Source of the DNA: JBCCZC01 sp039188505 | GTDB lineage: Bacteria; Pseudomonadota; Gammaproteobacteria; Xanthomonadales; SZUA-38 | Length of the DNA stretch: 32,538 bases | Direction: 5' to 3' | NCBI GenBank assembly: GCA_039188505.1 | Contig: JBCCZC010000012.1 | Span: 1-32,538 of the forward strand | In this document: positions 16,704 through 24,098 of the stretch, in pieces | Position numbering within the stretch: the first letter of the stretch is position 1 | Layout of the letters: the number at the start of each line of letters is the position of its first letter | Notes under the pieces: generated by a model | The model's database searches: none | Seen by the model: the letters and a program-made list of their open reading frames with translations, nothing else | Told to the model about the DNA's origin: nothing | Position numbers and translations under genes: made by a program

Positions 16704-17153
16704 CTAGCGGCGCCTCGGCGGGGGCACATCCAGCAGCTCCCGCACGCGCTCCAGCGAGAGCTCGAAGCCCTGTTCGCGCAGCCACGCGACGGCTTCGGGC
16801 GGGTCCGAAAAACTCTCGCTCGCCGCGCTGGGGTGCGCGACGTGCATCTCCCGACGCTGCAGCTCGCCCAGGGTCGAACGGCCGCGCAGTTCGGCGACGA
16901 AGGCGCAGCCGCGCTCGAGCCCGTAGCGATGCAGGCCGCTGATGATCGGCTCGGCATCGAGTACAGCGGCTTCGAAATCACGATAATCGGCGAGGATGGC
17001 CCAGGGGCTCTTGAGCGCATCGATGGTAGCCCGCGCATCGGCGGCAAAGCCGGTTGCGGCCGCGACGTTCCAGGTGCCCCAGCCCTTGACCACGAGGACG
17101 CGTTCGCCGAGATAGTACACCTGCCAGTGACCGTGAATGGGGTCGATCGCCAT
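16704..17153 (-). CDS. Small cytosolic protein, possibly SpoIIAA/STAS-like
   Basis: A 149-residue protein without signal peptide or membrane segment. GGAGG lies just 3 bases before ATG 17153. The pattern YLGERVLVVKGWGTWNVAAATGFAADARATIDAL...PWAILADYRDFEAAVLDAEP alternates strands and helices as in STAS / SpoIIAA-like domains, which bind lipids or regulate by protein contact. A C-terminal segment, FSDPPEAVAWLREQGFEL, matches the usual last helix of such short proteins (the 'D-x-x-x-A-x-x-W-L' pattern). No catalytic residues are visible. It is divergent from the DUF1761 gene at 17293. The fold suggestion is from pattern only; no function is claimed. Confidence 0.7.
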   Translation of the reverse strand: MAIDPIHGHWQVYYLGERVLVVKGWGTWNVAAATGFAADARATIDALKSPWAILADYRDFEAAVLDAEPIISGLHRYGLERGCAFVAELRGRSTLGELQRREMHVAHPSAASESFSDPPEAVAWLREQGFELSLERVRELLDVPPPRRR

Positions 17154-17292
17154 GGGCCTCCGAACGCCGCTTGTCCGTCTTGCTCTCGATGCTATTCCGC
17201 GGCCTGGTTCGCGCCTGGACCGCCCGGAAACCGTTGCATGGTGGCCGACCTCGACCTAGCGTTAGGTGAAGAATCCGAGGGGGGACTCGACC

Positions 17293-17691
17293 ATGTTCGA
17301 CTATTCGTCTTTCAATCTCTGGGCCGTCATCGGCGCGGCCGCGGCCACGTTCGTGATCGGCGGCATCTGGTATGGGCCGCTCTTCGGCAAGGCGTGGATG
17401 CGCGGCTGGGGCTTCACGGAAGCGGACCTCCAGAAGGGCCACCCGGCGCTGGTCTTCGGCGGCGCCTTTGCGCTCATGCTCATCGCCGCCGGGGCGCTGG
17501 CCATGCTGATCGGCGACGGCGGCGCCCACGTCGGCCTGCACTGGGGCCTGATGAGCCGCATCGGCTTTGCCGTGACTTCGAACGGCGTCGACTACCTGTT
17601 CGAGCGGCGCTCCCTGCTCCTCTTCGCCGTCAACGGCGGCTACAAGTTCGTGTCCTTTGCCGTCATGGGACTGATCATCGGCTACTTCTGA
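17293..17691 (+). CDS. DUF1761-family integral membrane protein
   Basis: A 132-residue polytopic protein with four predicted membrane segments: about 9-27, 52-73, 84-100 and 112-131. The first, WAVIGAAAATFVIGGIWYGPLFGKAWMRG, carries the IGxxWYxPxxFGxxWM pattern that defines DUF1761, and the C-terminus VNGGYKFVSFAVMGLIIGYF is also typical. Start ATG 17293 follows GAGGGGGG (17277-17284) by 8 bases, while an in-frame ATG further upstream (17266) has no such signal. Function is unknown in the family. It converges on the GST gene with 15 bases between stops. A short inverted repeat, ACCTA-GCGT-TAGGT (17254-17267), precedes it and could be an operator, but the arms are only 5 bp. Confidence 0.88.
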   Translation: MFDYSSFNLWAVIGAAAATFVIGGIWYGPLFGKAWMRGWGFTEADLQKGHPALVFGGAFALMLIAAGALAMLIGDGGAHVGLHWGLMSRIGFAVTSNGVDYLFERRSLLLFAVNGGYKFVSFAVMGLIIGYF

Positions 17692-17706
17692 AGATCGAGG
17701 ACGTGT

Positions 17707-18387
17707 TCAGACGTCGGGAAAGACATCATCGATGAACGGGAAACGATCCGTGATCGGTGCACTTTCCCACGCGCCGAAATCCGCGTCCGCCAGGACGGTC
17801 GCGAGGTAGTCGGCGGCGGCCGGCGGGAGCTCGATACCGTAGGTCCGGAAGCGTGTCGCGATCGGCGCATAGAACGCGTCAGCAATCGAGCGCTGGCCGA
17901 AGAGCCACGGACCGCCGGCGCCGTGGCGCGAGCGGCAGGCGATCCAGAGCGCGATCACCCGGCGGATGTCTCGCTCCGCCCCGGCGGAGAGATCACGGGC
18001 TCGGCAACGACGCGTGATGTTCATCGGCAGCTCGTTGCGAAGATCGGGAAAGCCCGCGTGCATTTCGCACGTGGCGGCCCGGGCCGCTGCCCGAAGATCC
18101 GCGTCGGCCGGCCAGAGCACGCCGGGGTCGACCTGCTCGGCCGCCCATTCGGCGATCGCCAAACTGTCGGGGACCTGAAGGCTGCCGATCAGCAGCGCCG
18201 GCACGCGCCCCGTCGGCGAGTACTCGAGTACTTCCGCGATCTCGCCCTTGCCGTAGCCGGGCTGGGCCAGCGACACCAGCCGCTCCTCGAACTCGATCCC
18301 GGCCCACCGCAGGCACAGCCACGGGCGCAGCGACCAGCTCGAGTAGTTGCGATTGCCGATGATCAGAAGCGGACGGGGCTGGCTCAC
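17707..18387 (-). CDS. Glutathione S-transferase family protein
   Basis: A 226-residue cytosolic GST. The N-terminal thioredoxin-like domain shows LLIIGNRNYSSWSLRPWLCLRWAG, where the NYSSWSLRPW motif supplies the catalytic Ser region, then GRVPALLIGSLQVPDSLAIAEWAAE with the cis-Pro and the glutathione-contacting D-S pair. The all-alpha C-terminal domain contains PWLFGQRSIADAFYAP, the N-capping motif region of GSTs. The frame is open further upstream, but GTG 18387 fits: AGGAGAA precedes it, and GTGA overlaps the upstream gene's stop (18384-18387), so it is translationally coupled to the Nudix-like gene. It is last in the minus-strand chain that begins with the exporter genes. Substrate unknown. 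Confidence 0.9.
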   Translation of the reverse strand: MSQPRPLLIIGNRNYSSWSLRPWLCLRWAGIEFEERLVSLAQPGYGKGEIAEVLEYSPTGRVPALLIGSLQVPDSLAIAEWAAEQVDPGVLWPADADLRAAARAATCEMHAGFPDLRNELPMNITRRCRARDLSAGAERDIRRVIALWIACRSRHGAGGPWLFGQRSIADAFYAPIATRFRTYGIELPPAAADYLATVLADADFGAWESAPITDRFPFIDDVFPDV

Positions 18388-18827
18388 GGCTTTTCTCCTG
18401 TGGGTCGAACGCGCAGCCAGGTCGGCGGCGACGCGGTCACGAAGTGGTCGAAGACATGGCGATAGAGCGCGTGCTGGTTCGGAAATGGCGCCAGTTCGAG
18501 CGACTCGGCCAGCGAGCACCAGCGTCCCACTCCGGTTGGCGGCGGCGCCGACACCAGGGCGACGAAGGCCGGACATAGCACGATGCGCTCCGAGGCCAGA
18601 TCGAAATACTGCTCGAGATACTCGGCTGCATAGAGGGCGACGTCGAGCAAGCCCTGCGAGGCAACCGATCGGCGCGCCGCGGTCGAGGCCACCTCGTCAG
18701 CCTCGACGCGGGTGACGAGATGCGTCCAGAATCCCGCGGGATCGCGGACGAGCAGCAGTTGCTCACCGGCGATCACAACGGTGGAGACGGACGTGGTGTC
18801 GAGGGGGATTCCCGGGCGCGCTGCCAT
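18384..18827 (-). CDS. Nudix-fold protein with a degenerate catalytic box
   Basis: A 147-residue cytosolic protein whose pattern fits a small Nudix hydrolase of the NudB type: VVIAGEQLLLVRD, FWTHLVTRVEADE, a helix, then late strands and a C-terminal helix (FPNQHALYRHVFDHFV). In active enzymes the Nudix box reads G-x5-E-x7-REUxEExGU. Here the equivalent is VEADEVASTAARRSVASQGLL, so the REUxEE glutamates that bind magnesium are Ser/Ala/Ser/Gln. Catalysis is therefore unlikely and it may be a binding or regulatory relic. It starts 32 bases after the ABC permease stop and overlaps GST by 4 bases. No strong Shine-Dalgarno is seen. The fold call is moderate. Confidence 0.65.
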   Translation of the reverse strand: MAARPGIPLDTTSVSTVVIAGEQLLLVRDPAGFWTHLVTRVEADEVASTAARRSVASQGLLDVALYAAEYLEQYFDLASERIVLCPAFVALVSAPPPTGVGRWCSLAESLELAPFPNQHALYRHVFDHFVTASPPTWLRVRPTGEKP

Positions 18828-18859
18828 CGGGGCAGCTTGCCGCCTCGAGCTGCCGGCGT

Positions 18860-20095
18860 CTACTCGTAGCGCAGCGCGTCGATAGGCTCGAGCCGGGACG
18901 CCTTCCGGGCCGGGTAGAAGCCGAAGAAGATACCCACGAAAGCCGCCGATCCGATCGCGACGAAAATAATCGGGACGTTCAGCAGGACCGGCAGCTCCGA
19001 GGACCGGCGCACCAGCTCGCCGCCGCCGACGCCGATGGCGACGCCGATGAAGCTGCCGATCAGGCAGAGCGTCACGGCCTCGACGAGGAACTGCAGCAGG
19101 ATGTCCCGCCGGCGCGCGCCGACGGCCAGGCGAAGGCCGATCTCGCGGGTACGCTCGGTCACGGACACCAGCATGATGTTCATGATGCCGATGCCCCCGA
19201 CGACGAGCGCGATCGCGGCGGTCGCGGCCAGCAGCAGGCCGAGCGTGCTCGATGTTTCGCTGCGCGCGCGGATGAACTCGGAGAAATTGGCGATCGAGAA
19301 ATCGTTCTGGGCACCCGGCGCGATCCGGCGGAGCTCCTTCAGGAAGCGCTCGAGCTCGTCTTCCGCGTAGGCCATGTCCTCGGCCAGATCCACGGTCAGG
19401 AAGATCGTGCCGACGCTGTCCGCTACGGACCGATCGCTGCGGCCGGCGACGCGCATCCGGGCCGTCGAGATCGGGATGAAGACCACGTCATCCTGGCTGC
19501 GTCCGAAGGTCGACTCGCCCTTGGCCGCGAGGGTACCGATCACCGTGAACGGCACGTTTCGGATCCGCATCCGCGCGCCGATGGGCGATGCGCCATCGAA
19601 GAGCTTGTCGACGATATCCTGACCGACCAGCGCGACCTTGCCGCCCGCGCGGATCTCACGCTCGGTGAAGGGGCGACCGTCCTCGATCACCCACTGGCGG
19701 ACGTCGACGTAGTCGGCGTGAACGCCGGTGACACTAGTCGTCCAGTTCTGGTTGCCGTGGATGACCGGCGCCGTTGCACCAACGCTGCCGGAGATGCCCT
19801 CGATGAACGCGAACTCCTCGCGCAGCCGCAGGAGGTCGCGCTCCGTGAACGGTGCCGCCGAGCCCGCTCCGCCGCGGCGACCGCCGAAGATGTTCGCGCC
19901 CGGCCGGATCGTGAGCATGTTGCTGCCGAGGCGGTCGATCGCGGCCTCGACCTCCGCTTTCGCGCCGCTCGACACGGACACCATGATGATGACCGAAGCG
20001 ATGCCGATGATGATGCCGAGCATGGTCAGAAAGCTGCGCAGGGCGTTCAGGCGCAGCGCGATCAGGGCGATCTGAACGGTGTTCCAGAGCGTCAT
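18860..20095 (-). CDS. MacB-like ABC transporter permease (FtsX fold)
   Basis: A 411-residue inner-membrane protein of the MacB/FtsX permease family. One membrane helix lies at about 21-41 (RSFLTMLGIIIGIASVIIM), followed by a large periplasmic MacB-PCD domain (about 43-280) and three more helices at about 285-310, 335-358 and 375-398. The motif ERTREIGLRLAVGARRRDIL marks the coupling region, and the C-terminus PARKASRLEPIDALRYE is the usual ending. Unlike E. coli MacB, the ATPase is a separate protein encoded just upstream; ATGA at 20092-20095 holds both the ATPase stop and this start. With the adaptor it should form a tripartite mechanotransmission pump exporting a peptide, lipid or small molecule. 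No TolC gene is in view. Confidence 0.95.
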   Translation of the reverse strand: MTLWNTVQIALIALRLNALRSFLTMLGIIIGIASVIIMVSVSSGAKAEVEAAIDRLGSNMLTIRPGANIFGGRRGGAGSAAPFTERDLLRLREEFAFIEGISGSVGATAPVIHGNQNWTTSVTGVHADYVDVRQWVIEDGRPFTEREIRAGGKVALVGQDIVDKLFDGASPIGARMRIRNVPFTVIGTLAAKGESTFGRSQDDVVFIPISTARMRVAGRSDRSVADSVGTIFLTVDLAEDMAYAEDELERFLKELRRIAPGAQNDFSIANFSEFIRARSETSSTLGLLLAATAAIALVVGGIGIMNIMLVSVTERTREIGLRLAVGARRRDILLQFLVEAVTLCLIGSFIGVAIGVGGGELVRRSSELPVLLNVPIIFVAIGSAAFVGIFFGFYPARKASRLEPIDALRYE

Positions 20096-20805
20096 CGCAG
20101 TTCCCGGTCGTCGACCAGGCGCCCATCCCGGAACAGCAGGTTGCGCCTTGCGGCGGCCGCGACCTCCTCGTCGTGGGTGACCACGATCAGCGTAATGCCC
20201 GAGCGGTTCAGCTCGTCGAAGAGCGCGAGGATCTCCTCGGAGGTTCGGGTATCGAGCGCCCCGGTGGGCTCGTCGGCGAGGATGACCGTTGGCTCGTTCG
20301 CCAGCGCCCGAGCGATGGCAACGCGCTGCTGCTGTCCGCCGGACAGCTGGCTGGGCTCGTGGTCCATGCGATCGCCGAGCCCGACCCGTTCGAGGCAGGC
20401 GCGCGCGCGGTCGTTCGGATCGCCACCGCGATCACCCCGCCGGTAGAGCAGCGGGAGCTTCACGTTGTCAACCGCACTCGTGCGCGCGAGCAGATTGAAC
20501 TGCTGGAAGACGAAGCCGATGGTCTCGTTGCGGAAGTCGGCGAGCTGGTCCGAGTCCCGCGTCCCCAGATTGGTCCCGCCCACGAGCAGTTCGCCCCGCG
20601 TCGGCACGTCGAGCGCCCCGATGAGATTCATGAGGGTCGACTTGCCGGAGCCCGACGGTCCCATGATCGCCGCATAGTCCCCGGCGTCGATCCCGAGATC
20701 GACATCCCGCAGGGCGTGGATCGTCTCGCCGCCGAGGAGGTACTCCTTGCAGAGCCCCCGGCACTCGATCAACGGACGCCGCGCAACCGCACCGGCGGCG
20801 CTCAC
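20092..20805 (-). CDS. ABC transporter ATP-binding protein (MacB/LolD type)
   Basis: A 237-residue cytosolic ATPase for the adjacent permease. Motifs are complete: Walker A GPSGSGKST (49-57), Q-loop in FVFQQFNLLARTSAVDNV, signature LSGGQQQR (154-161), Walker B ILADEPTGALD (from 175) and switch His in VVTHDEEVA. The DEPTGALD form is typical of the MacB/LolD group. The frame is open upstream, but GTG 20805 is chosen because GTGA (20802-20805) also holds the stop of the adaptor gene, giving the same four-base coupling as the next joint in this operon, and because the family's conserved sequence starts right after it. Loss of any one of the three genes would disable the pump. Confidence 0.95.
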   Translation of the reverse strand: MSAAGAVARRPLIECRGLCKEYLLGGETIHALRDVDLGIDAGDYAAIMGPSGSGKSTLMNLIGALDVPTRGELLVGGTNLGTRDSDQLADFRNETIGFVFQQFNLLARTSAVDNVKLPLLYRRGDRGGDPNDRARACLERVGLGDRMDHEPSQLSGGQQQRVAIARALANEPTVILADEPTGALDTRTSEEILALFDELNRSGITLIVVTHDEEVAAAARRNLLFRDGRLVDDRELR

Positions 20806-22316
20806 CGGCGGATCCGCGTCACGGCCTGCTCGCCCTCGTCCAGCGCCTGGGTGATCAGCTGCGTATGGCTGTCGTCGCTGATGCCGAGGCGCACGTCGAC
20901 GGGTCTGATGGAGCCGTCTTCGTCCCGGATCCAAACTCGCCCCTGCCGAACCTCCGCCGCCTGCCTCGCGAGCCGCTCATAGGTCTCGAACTGATCGTCG
21001 CTCAGGTGGGTGCGCATGATCGCGGCCACCTCACCTCGCATGCGCTCGCGGACCGCGGTCATGCGCTCGCGCATCGCGTCGGGATCGCCACCGGCGCCCG
21101 GGCCACCCGCGCCGCGTCCGCCGCCGAACTGCCCGCGCATGGACTGGAAAAGGCTGCGGGTATCTGCCTGGATCGCCTCGACCTGCGCATCCGTTAGGCC
21201 GAGCCGTTCAGCGAACTGTCCCACGTCGAAGCCGCGCCGTCGCAGCCCGCCCGGACCGGCGCCGGCGACCGCGGGAACCGCCACGATGAGCTCGGAGCCT
21301 TCCGGCGGCTCGAAGCGCACGGCGTCGTTCACCACCCGTAGGACGTCCTCCGTCCGACCCGTCACGATCTCGACAATGGCGGTCATGCCGGGCAGCAACC
21401 TTCGGCCCGGGTTGGCGGCCGTGATGATCACCGTGTAGGTCACCACGTTGTTCAGCTCGTTCGGCGCGAGCCGGACCTGCTCGACGGTACCGGCGAACTC
21501 GGCGTCGGGATAGGCATCGACCGTGAACGCCACCGCGTTGCCGGCATGGACGTTGCCGATGTCCGCCTCGTCGACGTTCGCCTCGATCTGGATGGCCGTC
21601 AGGTCCTGGGCGATCCGGAACAGCACCGGCGAGGACAGGCTCGCCGCGACCGTCTGCCCCTGGTCGACGGCCCGCTCGATGACGACGCCGTCGATGGGTG
21701 ACCGGATCTGCGTACGCCCGAGGTCGATCTCGGCGGATTCGAGCGACGCCGCGCGCTGCTCCCGGGTCGCCATGGCGTTGCGCAGCTGGGCCTCGGCCAT
21801 CGTCAGGTCCGCCTTCGCCGACTCGAAGGCGGCGAGCGCGCCATCGAACTCCGAGGCCGAGAGCGTGCCCCGCTCGCGCAGCGGCTGCGCGCGATCGTAC
21901 TCCAGTTCCGCCCGGCGCAGGTTGGCCTGCGCCCGGTCGATGTTCGCGCGCTGGACGACGATGTTGGACTCCGCGACCTGGAGATCGGCGGTGGCCTGCA
22001 GCACCCGGGATTCGAAGGTCTGCGGGTCGATCACGGCGATGACCTGGCCACGCTCGACGGTCGAATTGAAGTCGGCGTGGATCTCGGCGATCTGTCCCGA
22101 GAGCTGCGAGCCCACCTCGACCGTGATCAGCGGACGGACCGCGCCGGATGCCGCCACCGTTCGCTCGATGTCTCCGCGGTCGACGGCGACGGTCTCGATT
22201 CGAGGGCGGGTCTCGCTGCCGCCCGAATCACGCGGCATGACCCACCAGGCGCCGCCGACGACCACGGTCGCCACGACAACCAACAGCATGAGTTTGGCGC
22301 CCTGTCTGCGTGCCAT
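20802..22316 (-). CDS. Periplasmic adaptor (MacA/HlyD family) with a Spy/CpxP-like insertion
   Basis: A 504-residue membrane-fusion protein and first gene of the exporter operon. An N-terminal anchor covers 9-25. The lipoyl halves (about 62-98 and 200-230) flank a coiled-coil hairpin (about 100-200). The beta-barrel runs to about 318, and the membrane-proximal domain begins at TEDVLRVVNDAVRF. This last domain is interrupted at about 360-455 by an insertion rich in Gly, Arg and Met with LGLTDAQVEAIQ, repeated MRERMTAVRERMRGEV and HLSDDQFETYERL; two LT/LS-D-x-Q type helices resemble the LTxxQ motifs of Spy/CpxP chaperones. The domain then resumes with GRVWIRDEDGSIRPVDVRLGISD. The insertion may sense or hold unfolded substrate. 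No strong Shine-Dalgarno precedes the ATG. Confidence 0.93.
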   Translation of the reverse strand: MARRQGAKLMLLVVVATVVVGGAWWVMPRDSGGSETRPRIETVAVDRGDIERTVAASGAVRPLITVEVGSQLSGQIAEIHADFNSTVERGQVIAVIDPQTFESRVLQATADLQVAESNIVVQRANIDRAQANLRRAELEYDRAQPLRERGTLSASEFDGALAAFESAKADLTMAEAQLRNAMATREQRAASLESAEIDLGRTQIRSPIDGVVIERAVDQGQTVAASLSSPVLFRIAQDLTAIQIEANVDEADIGNVHAGNAVAFTVDAYPDAEFAGTVEQVRLAPNELNNVVTYTVIITAANPGRRLLPGMTAIVEIVTGRTEDVLRVVNDAVRFEPPEGSELIVAVPAVAGAGPGGLRRRGFDVGQFAERLGLTDAQVEAIQADTRSLFQSMRGQFGGGRGAGGPGAGGDPDAMRERMTAVRERMRGEVAAIMRTHLSDDQFETYERLARQAAEVRQGRVWIRDEDGSIRPVDVRLGISDDSHTQLITQALDEGEQAVTRIRR

Positions 22317-22405
22317 GAACCCAAGCTAGCGCCGGGAACCGCTCCGGGCAATCCGTGATGCCATCGCTTTACGCGGCTTTACCCGGGGGTACTTCGGCCT
22401 GATGG

Positions 22406-22786
22406 TCAGTCGACGTCTTCGGCCAGGCAGACGAGGTAGCCGTTGGGGTCCTCGAAGGCCAGTTCCTTCAGACCATAGGCCTGCACCTCGGGGCCCCATG
22501 CGAAGGAAAGGCGTCCACCCAGCCGCTCGACCCAGGCGTCGATGTTGCCGAGGAACAGATAGAGGACGCCGGAAAAAGCCGGCCCGGGGCGGCTTTCGAT
22601 GCCGTGGGCGAAGAACCAGAGCAGCGCCTTGCCCGTGGGTCCGTCGCGGGACACCTCCGCCCAAATCGTCGTGCCGTCCTCCTCCCAGCTGGCCGTGATC
22701 TCGAACCCGAGAAGCTCGCGGTAGAACGCGAGCGTCTCGCTCATGGATCGCGCCTGAAGGCTCGGCGTGGCGGCGTTGCGGTGCAT
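22406..22786 (-). CDS. VOC-family (glyoxalase / bleomycin-resistance-like) protein
   Basis: A single-module VOC protein of 126 residues from ATG 22786. Family features are PSLQARSMSETLAFYRELLGFEI at the start, FSGVLYLFLGNIDAWVERL in the middle and KELAFEDPNGYLVCLAED at the end, with the terminal Glu/Asp of the usual metal or antibiotic-binding site. The first ligand His is absent from the first strand, as in bleomycin-binding relatives, so enzymatic activity is uncertain. The frame remains open to GTG 22828; neither candidate start has a well-spaced Shine-Dalgarno, and 22786 was chosen because the conserved family start is only a few residues on. It stands between the exporter and cyclophilin genes on the same strand. 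Substrate unknown. Confidence 0.85.
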   Translation of the reverse strand: MHRNAATPSLQARSMSETLAFYRELLGFEITASWEEDGTTIWAEVSRDGPTGKALLWFFAHGIESRPGPAFSGVLYLFLGNIDAWVERLGGRLSFAWGPEVQAYGLKELAFEDPNGYLVCLAEDVD

Positions 22787-22840
22787 GACCTCATGCTGGA
22801 CCCGCGGCGCATGGGCGTCGCGGGTCACAGGTCACGGCGC

Positions 22841-23896
22841 TCAGTCGACGAGCGTGTTCTCCACGATGTCCCCGCAGAAGACGTCCGGCGACAGGCGCAC
22901 GACCGGGATCTCCCCGCTGCCGCCGTCGCCCTCGCTGAAGCTGTAGCTGATGACGGCGTTGCCGCAGCCGGTGAAGCGCATCGTCAGCGTGCCGACCGGA
23001 TCCGTCGCCGCCTCCCGCGGGTCGTCGAAGACGCCGCCGCTGCTCCGGAAGAGATCCATCGTGGCCGTGTCGCCGTCGATGGGTCCGAGCGCGGTGAACC
23101 AGCGCTGCTGGGTGGCGCCGAAGGTGAAGTCCTCCTCGGCGGGCGGATCCTCATTGTTGAAAGTGAACCAGGAGACGAAGAGGCGGCGGGTGCCGTCGGC
23201 GTCCTCGATCACGTCGACGAAGAAACCCTGCCCCGCCTGGTCGGCGTTGAACCAGGAACCCGCAACGCCCGGATTGATGGCGAAGGGCTGGTCCTCGACG
23301 ACCCGGACGGTCGTGAAGATGAAGCTGCTTTCGGCCGGCAGACCCGCGCCCGAGTAGTTCACCAGCGGGAGATTGGTGAACGCGCCCTGGAAGTTGAACA
23401 CGCTAGACTGCGCGACGATGCCCTCGACGGCCTGCATGCCGTCGCCCACGACCTCACCGAAGACCGTGAAGCCGCCATTGGCCTCGTCGAGATCCGTGTT
23501 GTCGACGAGGTTGACGAACCACTCGCTGGTCGCGCTGTCCGGGTCACCCGTTATCTTGGCCATCGCGACCGTGCCGCTAACGTTCGAGAGCGAGAACTCG
23601 TTGACCACCGGCCCATCGCGCGGAATCTCGCTCGGTGCGCTGTCACCGTCCGCGAAGGTGAAGCCGCCGCCCTGCATCACGAAACCGCTGATCGTGCGAT
23701 GGAAGAAGGTCTGGTCGTAGCGACCGTCGTTCACGTAATTGAGGAAGTTGGCGACGGTGTTCGGTGCCACATCCTCGAAGAGCTCGATCTGGAAGCTGCC
23801 AAGCTGCGTGTCGACCTGCACGCGCGTGGCCTGGGCCGAACCGATCGCCGCGACCGTCAGGAGGGTCGCCAGGGCGGTGGTGATTGCCTTTCTCAT
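22841..23896 (-). CDS. Exported cyclophilin-type peptidyl-prolyl isomerase with lineage-specific C-terminal domain
   Basis: A 351-residue protein. MRKAITTALATLLTVAAIGSAQA is a signal peptide, so ATG 23896 is chosen over the longer frame from 23980. Residues about 25-200 are a cyclophilin: FFHRTISGFVMQGG with catalytic R67, F72 and Q75, and SATSEWFVNLVDN for the second half of the site; the usual Gln-Phe-Phe of that motif is Glu-Trp-Phe. Residues about 207-351 form a separate beta-rich domain beginning INPGVAGSWFNADQAGQGFFVDV and containing RRLFVSWFTF, a pattern I associate with many secreted gammaproteobacterial proteins of unknown function, with paired cysteines. It should work in the periplasm or outside the cell in protein folding. 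Confidence 0.9.
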   Translation of the reverse strand: MRKAITTALATLLTVAAIGSAQATRVQVDTQLGSFQIELFEDVAPNTVANFLNYVNDGRYDQTFFHRTISGFVMQGGGFTFADGDSAPSEIPRDGPVVNEFSLSNVSGTVAMAKITGDPDSATSEWFVNLVDNTDLDEANGGFTVFGEVVGDGMQAVEGIVAQSSVFNFQGAFTNLPLVNYSGAGLPAESSFIFTTVRVVEDQPFAINPGVAGSWFNADQAGQGFFVDVIEDADGTRRLFVSWFTFNNEDPPAEEDFTFGATQQRWFTALGPIDGDTATMDLFRSSGGVFDDPREAATDPVGTLTMRFTGCGNAVISYSFSEGDGGSGEIPVVRLSPDVFCGDIVENTLVD

Positions 23897-24098
23897 GGTT
23901 GTTCCGGATTGCCTATCGACGCGGGAGTTTAGCAGGAGGATCGGGTCGCCCGCGCGGGTCCGCTCTGTAAAGCTGCGCAAGGACCCGTGGACGGCGACGA
24001 TCCGGCAACGGTGTCGAACCTCGGGGGCAACTGATAACGTTTGTGACGCGAGGCGCCGCCTTCATCTCCGCCCCCGGGCGCATTGCTACGATGCTGCG

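Noticed and set aside
16367..17047. N-terminal extension of the protease frame
   Set aside because: A signal peptide and Shine-Dalgarno place the start at 16366. The extension is basic, low-complexity and overlaps the gene at 16704-17153.
17254..17267. Inverted repeat ACCTA-GCGT-TAGGT before the DUF1761 gene
   Set aside because: The arms are only 5 bp and no regulator adjoins; such repeats arise by chance at this frequency in 30 kb.
20806..20934. N-terminal extension of the ABC ATPase
   Set aside because: It lies inside the adaptor gene, which is in another frame with conserved C-terminal sequence; GTG 20805 gives a standard-length ATPase.
22604..23932. Open reading frame of 442 codons on the plus strand
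   Set aside because: It is antisense to the VOC and cyclophilin genes, both of which have recognised motifs; no signal peptide or family pattern supports it.
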